DNA of 64,000 nucleotides from Humulus lupulus (Eukaryota > Streptophyta > Magnoliopsida > Rosales > Cannabaceae): the NCBI RefSeq assembly GCF_963169125.1, contig NC_084797.1, positions 99,907,868-99,971,867 of the forward strand. The letters are read 5' to 3'. Below are positions 45,072 to 57,400 of the stretch, in pieces; the first letter of the stretch is position 1, and each line of letters begins with the position of its first letter. Position numbers and translations under genes: made by a program. The notes below the pieces were generated by a model. The model was not told the DNA's origin. It searched no databases and saw only the letters and a program-made list of their open reading frames with translations.

Positions 45072-46799
45072 TTATTCTCCGGGAACCTGAGGTTTTTCAA
45101 TCTCAGGGGCCGCCTTGGGTCCCTGGGATTCCTCTTGGCCCTGAATGGCCATTGTCAGCTGCCCGGGTTTAGATTTTCCCTTCATGGAAATGCTGTAGCA
45201 TTCCCTGGCAGCGAGCTGATCACCCTTAATAGTACAGACCCCTGTTGAAGTAGGGAACTTCATGGCGAGGTGCCGGACGGAAGTGATAGCCTCGAAAGCT
45301 ATGAGCGTAGGTCGGCCCAAGATGGCATTGTAGGCAGCGGAGCAGTCAATGACCACGAACTCGAGTAGTCTGGACACTGTTCGAGACTCTTCTCCTAGGG
45401 TGATCACCAGCTCGATCGTCCCTATCGCTGCTGATCCCTCTCCCGAAAAGCCATACAGCATCACCGAGGTCGCCTTTAGCTCGGCGACGGTCAGGCCCAT
45501 CTTTTCTAAGGTGGATCGGAATAGGAGGTTCACCGAGCTCCCATTGTCCACCAACACTCTCCTTACTTTCCGGTTAGCGAGCTGGACTGCTACAACCAAA
45601 GGATCGTTATGAGGGAATTGGACATGGCCTGCATCTTCTTCCGTGAAAGTTATCGGTTGTTTCTCTAATCGTTGATGTTTCGACTGACGCTGCTCCGAGG
45701 CGAACTCCGCTCCGTTGTGAGCTTTTAATTCATTCACATACCTCTTCTGGGCGCCTCTACTCGTGCCAGCCATGTGTGGCCCTCCAGAGATGGTGGATAT
45801 CTCTCCCTCGACCACGGGGGGAAGGACGTCCTGATCTACCCGAGGCCCGGGCTGAATGGCTGGGACCTCCGGAACGGGTCGACTTGCCGGGACCCTGTTC
45901 CGCGAGTACTGCGCCAATGGGCCTGCTCGGATGAGAGTCTCGATTTCATCTTTGAGATGCCTGCAGTCGTCGGTGTTGTGCCCGACGTCGTTATGAAAAC
46001 GGCAGAATTTGGAAGCGTCTCTCTTTCCCTTGTGGTGTTTCAATGGCTCCGGCCTCTTCCAGGGGACCCAAGTAGCGTTGGCCAGGAAAATATTTTCCCT
46101 GGACTGGGTGAGTTCGGTATAAGTTGTGAACACGGGCTTGAATTTATCCACAGACTTATTCTTCTTCTGGCCGTGTTGGCTATTTTCACCATGCCCTTTT
46201 CTTTTGCCACCACCGGGCTGGTTATTCTGCGCGACGTCGGGAGTCGCCACTATGATCTCCGTCCCCGTCCCAGCGGGCTTCTCGGGGACCTGGCTGGTCC
46301 CTGCGGCTGAAGCTTCAGCTTCTTCTAAGTTTATCCACTCTTGGGCTCTGTTAAGGAATTCGCTAACCGAGCTGACTCCCCTCCTTCGAATATCTTTCCA
46401 CAGGTCTCCGCCGACCAGGATTCCGGTCCTCATGGCCATGAGCTTGGAGCTATCGTCAGCGTCCCTTGCTCGAGCAGCGACATTTGCAAATCTGCTCAAG
46501 TAGGCTTTCAGCGTCTCACCGGGCTGCTGCCTCACGTTAGCTAGGGAATCGGCCTGGACTCGGGCGGCCTGAGAGGCACGGAATGCCCTCTTGAAGTCAG
46601 CCGAAAAGGTCTTCCAGGAGCTGATTGACTGCCTTTTACTCTGCTTGAACCATTTCCTGGCAGGCCCAGTCAGTGTGGAAGGAAAGATCAAGCAACGCAG
46701 CTCCGGGCCGATGTTATGGGCCATCATTAGGGTGTTGAACATCCCTAAATGGTTAGACGGGTCTCCGTCCCCGTTGAACTTTGACAAGTGGGGCATACG
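45072..46799 (-). CDS. gag-pro: Element D gag (C-terminal two-thirds) and protease
   Basis: About 574 codons from MPHLSKFNGDGDP (46796). The retrotransposon gag domain has W-F-K (KWFKQSKRQ), QQPGETLKAYLSRFA and RTGILVGGDLW; then a basic KRKGHGEN linker, FTTYTELTQSRENIFL, and a Cys/His finger (CRFHNDVGHNTDDCRHLKDE). The aspartic protease follows with VDNGSSVNLLF and, later, AYNAILGRP. It ends in TAA at 45072. The true gag starts about 1.3 kb further upstream; the join is interrupted by a solo LTR at 46800-48967. Confidence 0.9.
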   Translation of the reverse strand, partial: RMPHLSKFNGDGDPSNHLGMFNTLMMAHNIGPELRCLIFPSTLTGPARKWFKQSKRQSISSWKTFSADFKRAFRASQAARVQADSLANVRQQPGETLKAYLSRFANVAARARDADDSSKLMAMRTGILVGGDLWKDIRRRGVSSVSEFLNRAQEWINLEEAEASAAGTSQVPEKPAGTGTEIIVATPDVAQNNQPGGGKRKGHGENSQHGQKKNKSVDKFKPVFTTYTELTQSRENIFLANATWVPWKRPEPLKHHKGKRDASKFCRFHNDVGHNTDDCRHLKDEIETLIRAGPLAQYSRNRVPASRPVPEVPAIQPGPRVDQDVLPPVVEGEISTISGGPHMAGTSRGAQKRYVNELKAHNGAEFASEQRQSKHQRLEKQPITFTEEDAGHVQFPHNDPLVVAVQLANRKVRRVLVDNGSSVNLLFRSTLEKMGLTVAELKATSVMLYGFSGEGSAAIGTIELVITLGEESRTVSRLLEFVVIDCSAAYNAILGRPTLIAFEAITSVRHLAMKFPTSTGVCTIKGDQLAARECYSISMKGKSKPGQLTMAIQGQEESQGPKAAPEIEKPQVPGE

Positions 46800-48967
46800 T
46801 GTAACGACCCAAATTCGCTAATAAGGCTTAAGGGTCTTGATTAGTGTGCCAGGAGGGCAGGTTGGGATTTATGTGTGATTTTATGAGTTTAATGCATGAT
46901 TATGATTGATTGCACGTTGTATGACTATTTGATTAATTGAGATGCATGACTATGTGAATTAGTATGCATGTAGACCTGATTGTCTTATAATGAACATGAT
47001 TGTAATCTGGCCATGTTAGGGCATATCTGTGAATTGTACCACGTGAGTGTGGTGTTATTATTGTGATTCACGTGCCGAGACGGTCCTAGAGAGCTAATTA
47101 ACTTAAGAGTCACAACGGGATTTCTATACCTGGCTCGGGAGGAGCCTAGGGGGTACCTTGGGAATTTTATGGTTAAGTTGAGATTTAGCGGGTAATGGTT
47201 ATTGGAGATTTAGTAACCTGGATAACCATTAGTTACTGCTGTGGGTAACAAGTTTTAAGGTAAAAAGTGATAGAATTGAAATGAAGTGTAAAGACTTAAG
47301 TGCCCTTTGAGGTTAAGCTAAGGAGGATTAGTAGGAAAGGGTAAAATGGTCTTTTGGCAAGGGTTATAGACAAAATTCAGCTGGGATTTAGGGGGGTTCG
47401 GTTTGGGCACTTATGTTCACTTGAGGCATTGATAGGAATTGAAGAGAAGAAAGAGAAGGAGAGAAGAAAGCTAGGGCAAGTGAAAAGAGAAGAAGAGGAA
47501 GGGAAGAAGGGCTGAAGTGGGGAGCTTTTTAGGGTGGATTCTCCACTTTTGGTAAGGATCTTGTGCATATTTTATGTTGATTTATGTTTTACCTTGTGAA
47601 TCTAAAGCTTGAGTTAGTGTGTTTGAGTTTTTGGTTTGAGTTGTTGAAAATAGGAATCAAGGGGTGGATTCTTGAGTGTGTTGATGTTTTGGTCTAGTAT
47701 CTAGTGCCTATAGGTTGTTAAGTTGTTCATATGAAGCTTGGAATTGAGTTTTGGGGTTTAGGTATTGGTTTAGGGTGATTTGGAGAGGTTGAAGCTCGGG
47801 AAAACGCGAAGGAAAAACCCAGAATTCTGGGTCTGCGAAGGCGTGCCGCGACACAGGTTTTTCGTGCCGCGGCGAGGGAGTCCCTGACTGATGGGTGCCG
47901 CGGCACAAGGCAAATTTCAGGTTGACATTTTTGGCAATTTTAGGCCTTTGCTCCGGGGGTTCAGGGGATGTCTCCGGGGTGTTGTTTTAAGGTTTTAGAG
48001 GTCCCGAGAGTGCGGGATTGGTCCCGGGAAGTGGTTTTGGGTTGGTTAGTATTAAAAAGTGTTTTATGTGTGTTGTGACTAGGCTATGGGAGAGGCTCGT
48101 GCTTGAGGACCGTGCTCGTGGCTTTAGTGCATCAGGAGGCTCGGAGTGCAGGTAAGAAAACCGTAACACCCGAGAATAGGGCATGGCCCCACTGTGTGAT
48201 TGCAGGGCATGGCCCCAGATTGTATTATGTGCATATGTTTAACCTTAAATGAATCATGATGTGTGTGAATGATTATTCGAATGTACTATATGTGTGATTA
48301 TAATGAAATGAACGGCAAGGGCCGAGTGCGGCGTAGGCCGGGTACGGCCGTGGGGCCGAAAGTAACACACAGCACATGGGATGCTTATATTCAGGGTGGG
48401 ACCCAAGGGATACATGAGTTATCCTCGCAGTGAGAACCGAAACCCCAGGCTTTGGTAAGGCCTTTGGGGCGGCATGGCCGTGCTTGTTTATTATGATGGT
48501 TTTCCTATTTATCAGTGAATTATGCCAGCTATATGAATTGCATACGTTATCTATTATTTGGGTTTTCTTGCTGGGCTTCGGCTCACGGGTGCTCCGTGTG
48601 GCAGGTAGAAGCAAGGACTGAGTCAACCAACCATGAGTACGGAGAGCGTGAAGCGACGCGTACATGTTTGGCCTGCCCGACTGCTTTGGTTGGGGGTTTA
48701 TTCGAAAATGGCTGTAATAATCTATGATTTTTATGATTAATCAACTGTAAACTTATTTCAATATGTAAATAGTTTTCAAACCTTATTTTGGGATCCCAAG
48801 TGTTTAATACTAGAAGCTTTTTAATGAAACGTCGCATTTTCAAAGATTACAGCCCTAACTTTTAATTAGTCACACTTTTGTTTCAAAACCTCGGTTAGCG
48901 AGTTCATTGCACACTGTTTTGTCTTAAAACTCACTTAGTAACGGCTCTAAGGAAGTAGGGCGTTACA
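46800..48967 (+). mobile_element. Solo LTR inserted in element D gag
   Basis: A 2,168-bp block from TGTAACGACCC to GGGCGTTACA, flanked by ATACG (46795-46799 and 48968-48972). It reads opposite to 5075-7401 and belongs to the same broad family. It carries the shared GGCTCACGGGTGCT block (about 48577-48590). It must be younger than element D. No gene inside. Confidence 0.93.
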
Positions 48968-50274
48968 ATACGAAAGCCAGAAGGGTATGCCGTTGCCGCT
49001 ATATTGGGGGCGAAGAGTTCCATCTCGTCCCCTGAATCATATTCGTCTTTTTCTTTTTCCGATAGGAGCTTCTTCATCAGTTCCTCCATTTGAGTCAGGC
49101 GCTCTAGGGTTTTGTCTTGAGATCCTGGGTTATTCCGGTGCTGTTCAACAGCTCCGGACCCGTTGTACATATTAGGTGGGTTGTTTCCCCTCCTATCTTG
49201 AGACAGGTTATTTGGGACATTCCCCCCGTTACGTACTTCGGATCGGGCCCCCACTGAGCGGGCCTGGCTACCATCCCTAACTCGATCCTCTCTGTGAGAA
49301 TTGAGGCGGTCTCGAAGGTCGCCTCCCTGGGTAGTCTGGTGACTCTGTGCCGAACTTAGTCGCTGACGCAGGTCTCCTCCCGAGAGATCACTCCGTCGAC
49401 TACCGGTCCAGTGACTTCTGCTGGACAGGCTCGGGGTGCGTCTTTGGCGGCTACGACCTGATCCTTCCCCTGGCACCCTGATGCGCCAGGAAGGCCCAGC
49501 TGACGGCGGGTCTCTCCTACTACCCCCGTAGGCCGGGATGTCCCGGACGGGCTGAGGAGACGGATGTCTGATGGGAGAAGGAGGATGCCTGATTGGGGAG
49601 GCGATCCTAGTTCCATCTGGACGAATCAAATTTGGTGGGGGCCTCTCGGCCCTGCCAGCTTGCTGATCTCGTTCTGGGCGAGCTGGAAGAGACGCATGAT
49701 GGTCTTCGGGGACGGGCTGTCGTCACTGGCCCTCCCCGGCTCTTCTTCGGGAATTTCCTCGATCTCTCCTGGGCGTCCTCGAGGAAGGCTGAGAGCTAGG
49801 AGTTGACGTCCTAACCGAACGGCTGTATTGCTGCTGTCCGGTTCTAGGCACTTCCCTGAAGTTTGCCTCCTGATGGTGTGATGAAGGGGTGGAGTTGGCT
49901 GCAGGGAGCCTATCCGAACGGCTACGCCTGGATCGATTACCTCGGCGAGACTTAGGAGCCTCACCTTGCCTCTCTCCAACATTAACGTTGGTTGCGAGAG
50001 GGGGTAGTCGGTCCAGAATATCCCGGATTTGCTGACCAGCGGCTGCTAACTGGCTCCTCAGCTGAGCATTCTCCATCTCCACCGCAGTATAATAACATGG
50101 GTTCGGATTAGGCGGCCGGGGCGCTGAACTACCAGTGTCGTCTTGGCCTGCCGGCTGCTTTCCTGGTCTCTGCTGGACTTCAGGAATTTGCTTATCAGGG
50201 ATGGCAACATGGTGGACCTCCTGCCCATCATGCTGTTCTGTTTCGTTGCCATGTTTGGATCGGGTATTCACCAT
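48968..50274 (-). pseudogene. gag: Element D gag, N-terminal part
   Basis: Starts at ATG 50274 (MVNTRSKHGNETEQ), close behind the PBS. It is Arg/Ser/Pro-rich and low-complexity, with a short helical stretch (MENAQLRSQLAAAGQQ) and later ERLTQMEELMKKLLSEKEKDE, likely coiled coil. One in-frame TGA at 49723-49725 breaks it; before and after share one frame. The reading runs into the solo LTR at 48967 and would continue at 46796 with the conserved gag domain. Confidence 0.82.
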
Positions 50275-50309
50275 AGTTGGATGTTGGTGGTAGTACTAAT
50301 CGAACTTGC

Positions 50310-50328
50310 TCTCAATGAAAGCACCAAA
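50310..50328 (-). other. Element D primer-binding site
   Basis: Minus strand TTTGGTGCTTTCATTGAG directly follows the 5' LTR end (CAACA, with one spacer base). It matches the element A leader. The complementary tRNA is not identified. Confidence 0.6.
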
Positions 50329-50329
50329 C

Positions 50330-51058
50330 TGTTGACGCGGTTCTTCGCCAACAGGTAATTAAGAGAAGAAGAGAAAGGGATTAGTACTGAAAGTAGAACC
50401 GTCACAGATTTGAAATCTTATAGGATGAACTAGGTGACTCGAGACACTTTTTTTTTAAGTGGTTCGAAGGTTAAAATCCTTCTATTCCACTAGTCAATAT
50501 TATTGATATCTTCTGGGTATTTGGTTTACAAAGTATATAGTTCTTCAAAGACTATTTTTCCCAACCCCTATCAACTCCCAGGGTCTCCATATTTATAGGA
50601 GAAGGCACCTGGAAGTTGGTAGGGAGGTCATCCCGTGACCTTACCATTTGTCATATCAACTCTGTGACATTCATGATTAATTCCTAAACCTGACACATAA
50701 GTGTGATCTAATCAGCATGGAAGGAGATAATGGGCCGCACGGCCCAATCCAGCTGTGGGTGTCTGATACGCACGTTCTTGCTGCGTGTCCGAGAAGTCAG
50801 GGGGATATCGGACACGTGATGTCAGATATATGCACGTTTATCTTGCGTGTGTTGACTTCGTAGAGGGTCAGAGCTTCACGGGCAGCTCATGCCATGAGAA
50901 GCTCGTAATACGAGCTTCTCCCCTGATCTGACCTTCGGCCTTCTGATTCTGGGCAATTTGGGCAAGCTAATATCCTCGGTCTGTGGGCGCCTCGGACTAA
51001 ACTTGATTAATCCGAGGCACGACCTTCTAATCAGCCCATGGGAAAACCAGGGCGTACA
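50330..51058 (-). repeat. Element D 5' LTR
   Basis: Same borders as the 3' LTR (TGTTGACGCGG...GGGCGTACA). Differences seen by eye lie mainly in the outer half (for example near 50410, 50706, 50734, 50753, 50800, 50889, 50911 and 50964). Confidence 0.95.
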
Positions 51059-52048
51059 CTATGAAATCAAGCTCCAATAAGTTATCATAAATCTAATAAA
51101 TAAATTTACTAACTTATTAATTCCTCGTGACTCCACTATAGACTCGGAATTGCACTTTTGAATTCATATAACGATCTATAACAAATATAGATATGCTATT
51201 AATTATCCATTGTTACAACCATAATTGTCACTCATTCCTCTATAGACGGTCTACAATGAGATACGGCTAAAATACTGTTTTACCCCTCATTGTATTTTAT
51301 CCTTAAAACACTTAGTTCCTTATAAATGATATTTCAGTAAACTAATTTAATTACTGAAATGAGATCTCTATCATTTAACACCTTGAACCAAACTAAAAGG
51401 AAACCGCCGTTTCACTTCTTCATCAGAAGCTATAGATGTTCATATCTATGATTAACACTCCCACTCAATTATACTACCGAGTTCCCAAGATGTAAGTATG
51501 GGCTAATCCGTAGGGTAAGCTGGTAACGAACAAGTCAAAGAACTCAAATAATACAATCAGTTAGAATACTAACCACTCAGAATTGAGATTGAATTGACAT
51601 ATGGTCAACTATATGATATGACTAGAATAGATAATAACAGTATGTTAACTTATTTTATCAACTGTCAATATCGGTCCAGTCCGATGTAAGAAATACATCC
51701 GATCTTATCTACTTTGCTAATGTTCTGGAAAGAACATAGCACTGTAATGTGTAAGTAGATCATATCGTAGATTGGCAAGTCAATGTAAATCCTGTGCACT
51801 GACTAATCTTAGGACTAACTTATTTTGAACATATAATCATATTTATATTCCACTGTGATTACGTCACTATAAATAAGATTAGCTATATGCTCGGGATTTA
51901 ATAGAAGTTTATATTAAACAAATAATCATGAAAATAAAACATGTGAGCAAAGTGATTGACCAAGTCAAAAAATGATTTATATTCTTTTATTGATAATAAA
52001 TGAGATTACAAAGAATAGGGGTTTTAATTAGGGTACAAAACCACAACA

Positions 52049-52159
52049 AACTCCCACTTGCACTAATTGAAACTAATTCCTTAATTCTACTAATCCCATC
52101 TCCTTGATATGCTTATCAAATGTAGCTTCTAGTAGTGTCTTTGTAAACGGATCCGCAAG
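52049..52159 (-). pseudogene. pol: Copia E2 pol, last codons and polypurine tract
   Basis: On the minus strand, DPFTKTLLEATFDKHIKEMG is followed by a stop and AAGTGGGAG, the polypurine tract beside the LTR. This is the C-terminal end of the Copia RNase H, separated from its body (54468 onward) by a solo LTR. Confidence 0.85.
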
Positions 52160-54467
52160 TGTAACGACCCAAAATCGCTAATAAGGCTTAAAGGTCTTGA
52201 TTAGTGTGCCAGGAGGGCATTAATGGAATAATTGTGATTTAAATGAGTAATTACATGTTTAGTAATGTTTATATGATAATTGATGATATTATGTGTTAAT
52301 GTGATATGAAATAACTATGTGATATATGTGAGAACCACATTATTATGTGGACAGGTTCGCAGAGCACGACTCAAGACAATTCTAGGGTCAGATAGCGGGA
52401 AAAGTCACAACGGGACCTAAGGTATGACTTTGGATAAGTCGGGGGTATTTTTAGATAGCGGGTAGCGATTTGGACTATCGGGTCATGAAAATAAATATAT
52501 GGAGATATATTTGAGGTTAGGATGTCTAGGCGGGAATATTGGGGGATTTTACCATTTTGGCCTCGGGGACGGTTCCGGCACCCCGAGCCTCGGGATTAAC
52601 TTAATGAGTGAGATAGACATAAGGAAGCCTTTAGAAAATACAAACCGACTAAAACTTTTACCTCAGCTCTCTCTCACTCTCAAGGAAAACAAAGGGAAGG
52701 AAAAAAAAACACAGAAAACTTAAGGGGAACAAGCTGGAATTTCTGAGATTTGTGGTGAGGATTCGGAGGTCTAGCTCAGGAGTAAATCAAGAACTAAAAC
52801 AGGGATTAAGGTAAGCATCTAATCTTCTTTTCTGTGGTTGAATTCTGAGTTCTAGCTGGGTTTTGGTCAAGTTTTGAAGCAAACATGGTTTTGATGTCTT
52901 AAGGCAGAATTAAGGAGGAAACTCGGAGACTTAGCTTGGCTTTGGCTTGGTGAGGTGATTCAATAGAAGAGGTAAGTTTCAACTCATGGTTTAGAGGTCT
53001 TAAATTGGGTCTGAATGGCTGGTTTGAGTGTTTATAGCTCTTGAGTTTCAGAAATTGAAAAGAGAAGATTAGTGTGTGTTGGGTTGAGTTTTCTGTGGAG
53101 TTAAGTTGTTTAAGTCATGTTAGAGGTGTTGGATTTGTTGGGTGTTGAAGTAGGGAGCTTAAGGGTGGTTGTGGCTGAGGTTTTGAGCTTTGAAAATGGT
53201 GTAAATTATGGGTTCGAAGGGGAGGGTCGCGGCTCTATTCTAGAGTGCTGTGGCCCTGGCATGCAAAGGAGCCAAGGAGGCTCGGCCAAAGGCAAGCGCC
53301 GCGGCGCCCAAAGCAAGGGCCGCGGCGCGTGTCCTCCTTCAGGGGTGGTGTTGGTTTTGTTTTGGGGAAGGGCCGCGGCTAAGCTTCAAGGGCTGCAGCC
53401 CTTGGTTGCACACATGAGTTTTTGAAGGTTTTAGGCACAGGAAAGTGGTCTAGTGTGCTCGGATTTGGTTTCACCACCGTGCTTGGTGGAATTTGGAATC
53501 CCAGGAGTTAGTTTTGTAACTGGAAACCTATAATGGAGTATTAATGGAACCCTATACTTTGGTTGTGACTAGGTGATAAAAGCTTAGGCTCGGGAACGGA
53601 TCGTGCTTGAGAGGCGTTGCTCGTAATTCAATAACTGCGCAGACTAAAGGTAAGAAAACTGCACCTGGTTGAATTTATGTGACGGAACTAAGGGCTCCCT
53701 ATTGTAAATGCTTGAACAGATGGTATTATGCCATGCAAGCCATTTAGTGAACCAACGACCTAAGGGTGCCAAGGGTTTCACTAGCGCACAGGGCGCGGCT
53801 CGGCCACTGGTAGCCGAGGACAGCTTATTATGCATTGAGCTCGATTTAAGCGGGCCGGAGTCAGTGGGTTAAACAGCGGGTGAGGCCTAAGTCGTCGACC
53901 CTAGATAATATGTGATATGAGTGCTATATATAATAGAATGTGTCTTGAATCTGATTGTATGCGTTGAATATCTGTTGGGGATTTTCTGATGGGAACACAT
54001 GCATGATGAGTTAATTGTCTGTTTTCATTGATTGAGTTGCTTAAGATGTTTTCTTGCTGGGCCTTGGCTCACGGGTGCTATGTGGTGCAGGTAAAGGCAA
54101 GGGCAAAGTAGACCAGCCTTGATTGGAGAGCTCAGCAGGCGGAATGTACATAGCCAGGTGCTCGGCCGCCACAGTTGAGGTCTAAGCAAGGGACGTGAAA
54201 CCTGAAGACTGTTTGTTTTGCCTTAGTATGGCTAGTGAATACTCATGTACTTTTGGGAGTCTGTAAACTTATTTTAACTTTGTTTTCTTATGGGATCCCA
54301 TGTTTACTACAGTTTAAATATATGACATGAGTCTTTTGAGACCAAAACCTTTTTAACCCTAACTCTTACATGTTTAGTGACACGTTTTTAAAATGCTGAC
54401 TTGATTAGCGAGTCTTGCACCTTTATTAGTACACAGTGTAATGGTCTTGGCTATCTAGGGCGTTACA
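52160..54467 (+). mobile_element. Solo LTR inserted in Copia E2 RNase H
   Basis: A 2,308-bp block, TGTAACGACCC to GGGCGTTACA, with the target duplication GCAAG (52155-52159 and 54468-54472). The Copia reading IATEDNLA / DPFTKTLL is interrupted exactly here. It carries the shared GGCTCACGGGTGCT-GTGGTGCAGGTAAAGG block (about 54066-54096). A GC-rich patch with CGCGGC repeats lies at 53225-53400. No real gene inside. Confidence 0.95.
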
Positions 54468-57400
54468 GCAAGATTGTCTTCAGTTGCAATCTTCATAACC
54501 TTCACATCTCCCCTGGCCACATATTCTCGAATAATGCGATACTTCCTTTCTATATGCTTACTCCTCTTGTGACTTCGAGGTTCTTTCGAGTTGGCTATTG
54601 CTCCTTTATTGTCATAAAACAACACAAGCGGTTTATCCATTTCGGGAATAACACCAAGATCTTAATAGAACTTCTTTAGCCAGACTATTTCCTTAGCTGC
54701 TTCTGACGCGACTATGTACTCAGCCTCCATGGTGGAATCTGAGATTGCAGACTGCTTTACGCTTCTCCAAATCACAGCTCCAACCCCAAGAGTAAACACC
54801 ATTCCAGAAGTATACTTCCTGTCATCGACATCAGTCTGAAAATCTGAATTGGTGTAGCCTACAAGGTTCAGAACACCACCCTTGCAGACTAACATATAAT
54901 CCCTAGTCCATCTCAAATACTTCAGGATATGCTTAACTGCTATTCAATGTTCTAGTCCTGGGTTTGACTGATACCTGCTCACTACTCTCACTGCATAGCA
55001 GATATCTGGTCTAGGACACAACATGGCATACATCAAACTTCCAACTGCAGATGTGTAAGGAACTTTTCTCATTGCATCTTCCTCTTCAGGAGTCTGGGGA
55101 GACTGCTTCTTTGAAAGATGAATTCCATGACGGGACGGTAGACGCCCTTTCTTGGAATTGGTCATTGAGAAACGTTCAAGCAATTTATCTATGTAACCTG
55201 CTTGAGATAGAGCTAAGAGTCTGTTCTTTCTATCCCTGATGATCTGGATACCTAGAACATAACTTGCTTCACCCAAATCCTTCATCTGGAATTGAGTGCT
55301 CAGCCAATTTTTCACATCTGATAATTTCTTAACATTGTTTCCAATGAGTAAGATATCATCTACATAATGAACCAGGAATACCACTATTTGATTTGCCTTC
55401 AGTTGGTAAACACAGGGCTCATCAATATTTTGTTCAAAGCCATAGGTTTTGATTATTTCATCAAACCTAAGATTCCAGGAACGAGAAGCTTGCTTAAGTC
55501 CATAGATGGACCTGTTCAACTTGCAAACTTTTCCTTCTTGTCCAGATACTTTAAATCCTTTTGGTTGATCCATTTAAATGACTTGGTCAAGCTTTCCATT
55601 AAGAAAAGTTGTCTTGATGTCCATTTGCCAGATGTCATAGTCGAGAACGGCTGCTATGGATAGGAGGATGCGAATGGATTTGAGCATGGCTACCGGACTA
55701 AAAGTTTCCTCATAGTCCACACCTTCTCTTTGGGTATAACCCTTTGCCACTAATCAAGCTTTATAAGTCTCGATATTTCCATAAACACCTCGTTTATTCT
55801 TGTAGATCCACTTGCACCCAATGGCCCTAAAGTCACTACTAGGTGCTTCCACAAGATCCCAGACGGAATTTGAGTACAGGGACTCCATTTCCTGTTTCAT
55901 GGCTTCGAGCCATAGTTCCTTTTCAGGGCTAGCCATTGCCTGTTTGAAAGACAACGGATCATCATCACTAGTGTCACCAACAACCATATTGGTTTCACCA
56001 TCCAAACCATAGCGAACTGGGTTCCTAGAAACCCTACCACTATGACGAGGCTCCATGACTATTTGCTCAGGAACAGTGGTACTTTCTTCATTTAAATCGA
56101 CTTGCGTCGGTTGGATGTGAAGAGTGGGAATTTCATCATCAACTCGCGTTGATGACGATGGAACATTGGTTGGAGTCAATTCTTTAACCATCTCCTCTAA
56201 AACTACTTTGCTGCGAGGTTTAAAGTTCTGGACATAGTCATTTTCCAGAAAAGTAGCATTTGTAGGAGTAAACACTTTCTTTTCTGAATGACTATAGAAA
56301 ATTCCACCCCGAGTACCTTTAGGGTTGCCAACAAACATGCAAACTTCAGTTCGCGGTTCTAGCTTTCCCTCCTTTTTCCTCAGGACGTGAGTAGGACACC
56401 CTCAGATTCTATAATGGCGTAAACTAGGTTCACGACCATTCCAGCGTTCTAAAGGTGTTTTGGGGATTGATTTAGACGGCACGACATTGAGAATGTCATT
56501 CGCGGTTTCAATTGCATGTCCCCAGAACGAAGTTGGTAGAGTTGAGTAACTAAGCATGCATCTAACCATTTCCAATAAAGTTCTGTTCCGGCCCGTTTCA
56601 CTACACCATTTTGTTGCGGAGTACCTGGGGCAGTAAGTTGTGATAAAATCCCTAGTTCAGTTAAATGGTCTTGGAACTGCATATCCAAATATTCTCCACC
56701 CCTATAAGATCGCAAGATCTTTAACGTTTTACCTAATTGGTTCTGAGCCATTGCTAGGAATTCCTGAAACTTTGAAAATGCTTATGATTTCCTATGCATT
56801 ACGTAAAGACATGAGTATCTAGAGTAATCGTCAATGAAAGTGACGAAATACTCAAAACCACCCTTGGCTTGTACATTCAAAGGTCCACAAACATCTGGAT
56901 GCACAAGACCAAGTAGTTCTTTGGCCCTATCACCCTTTGTAGAGAATGGACGCTTGGTCAGTTTGCCTTATAGACAAGATTCACAGACAGGTAATTCACA
57001 TAAAGTGAGTTCCCTCAAAGGTATGTCCTTTGTAAGTCTTTGAATCCTATCATAGCCAATGTGACCTAGACTCAAGTGCCATAAATACGTCATATTATCG
57101 TTATCGGTCTTTTGACGTTTATTGGTCCTAGGTTTAGCTACTTTGAATAAATTATTATTAAGAGCGAGGTGTTCGTTAGGTCGCAGAATATAAAGCTCGT
57201 TTTCCAAACATGCAATACACAATTATGAACCATTGAAAGAAATAGATATATTAGAATTTGTGAAAGTCATAACAAATCTTTCTAATTGCAACATGGAAAC
57301 TTAAATTAAATTTCTACTAAAATCTGGAATAAAAAATACATCATTTAAAATTAAAAAATTTATTTCCGAACTTCAAACGAGCTCTTCCTCTAACTTGGAC

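Larger units (their letters stand above)
37441..51058 (-). mobile_element. Tat-type Gypsy element D, complete with both LTRs
   Basis: A 13.6-kb element on the minus strand with 729-bp LTRs (37441-38169, 50330-51058) and the target duplication CTATG (37436-37440, 51059-51063). The unoccupied site is visible at 63358-63362. By eye the LTRs differ by eight substitutions and no indels, about 1.1%, a fairly recent insertion. Order in its own direction: 5' LTR, PBS, gag (split by a solo LTR), protease, RT, RNase H, second RNase H, integrase, tandem repeats, antisense gene, PPT, 3' LTR. Two in-frame stops plus the solo LTR make it non-functional on its own. Confidence 0.95.
36575..52048 (-). repeat. 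Copia LTR shared by E1 and E2, split by Gypsy element D
   Basis: The LTR consists of 36575-37440 and 51064-52048, about 1,851 bp once element D and one duplicated CTATG are removed. It begins TGTTAGATT and ends CCACAACA. Left of it stands the E1 primer-binding site, so it is E1's 5' LTR. Right of it, on the minus strand, stand the E2 polypurine tract (AAGTGGGAG) and the last pol codons, so it is E2's 3' LTR. One LTR thus serves two interiors. It matches 60548-64000 apart from the insertions. Confidence 0.88.

Noticed and set aside
48430..48843. Small open frames in the solo LTR within element D.
   Set aside because: They lie on the conserved LTR block shared by six LTRs in either orientation; no protein similarity.
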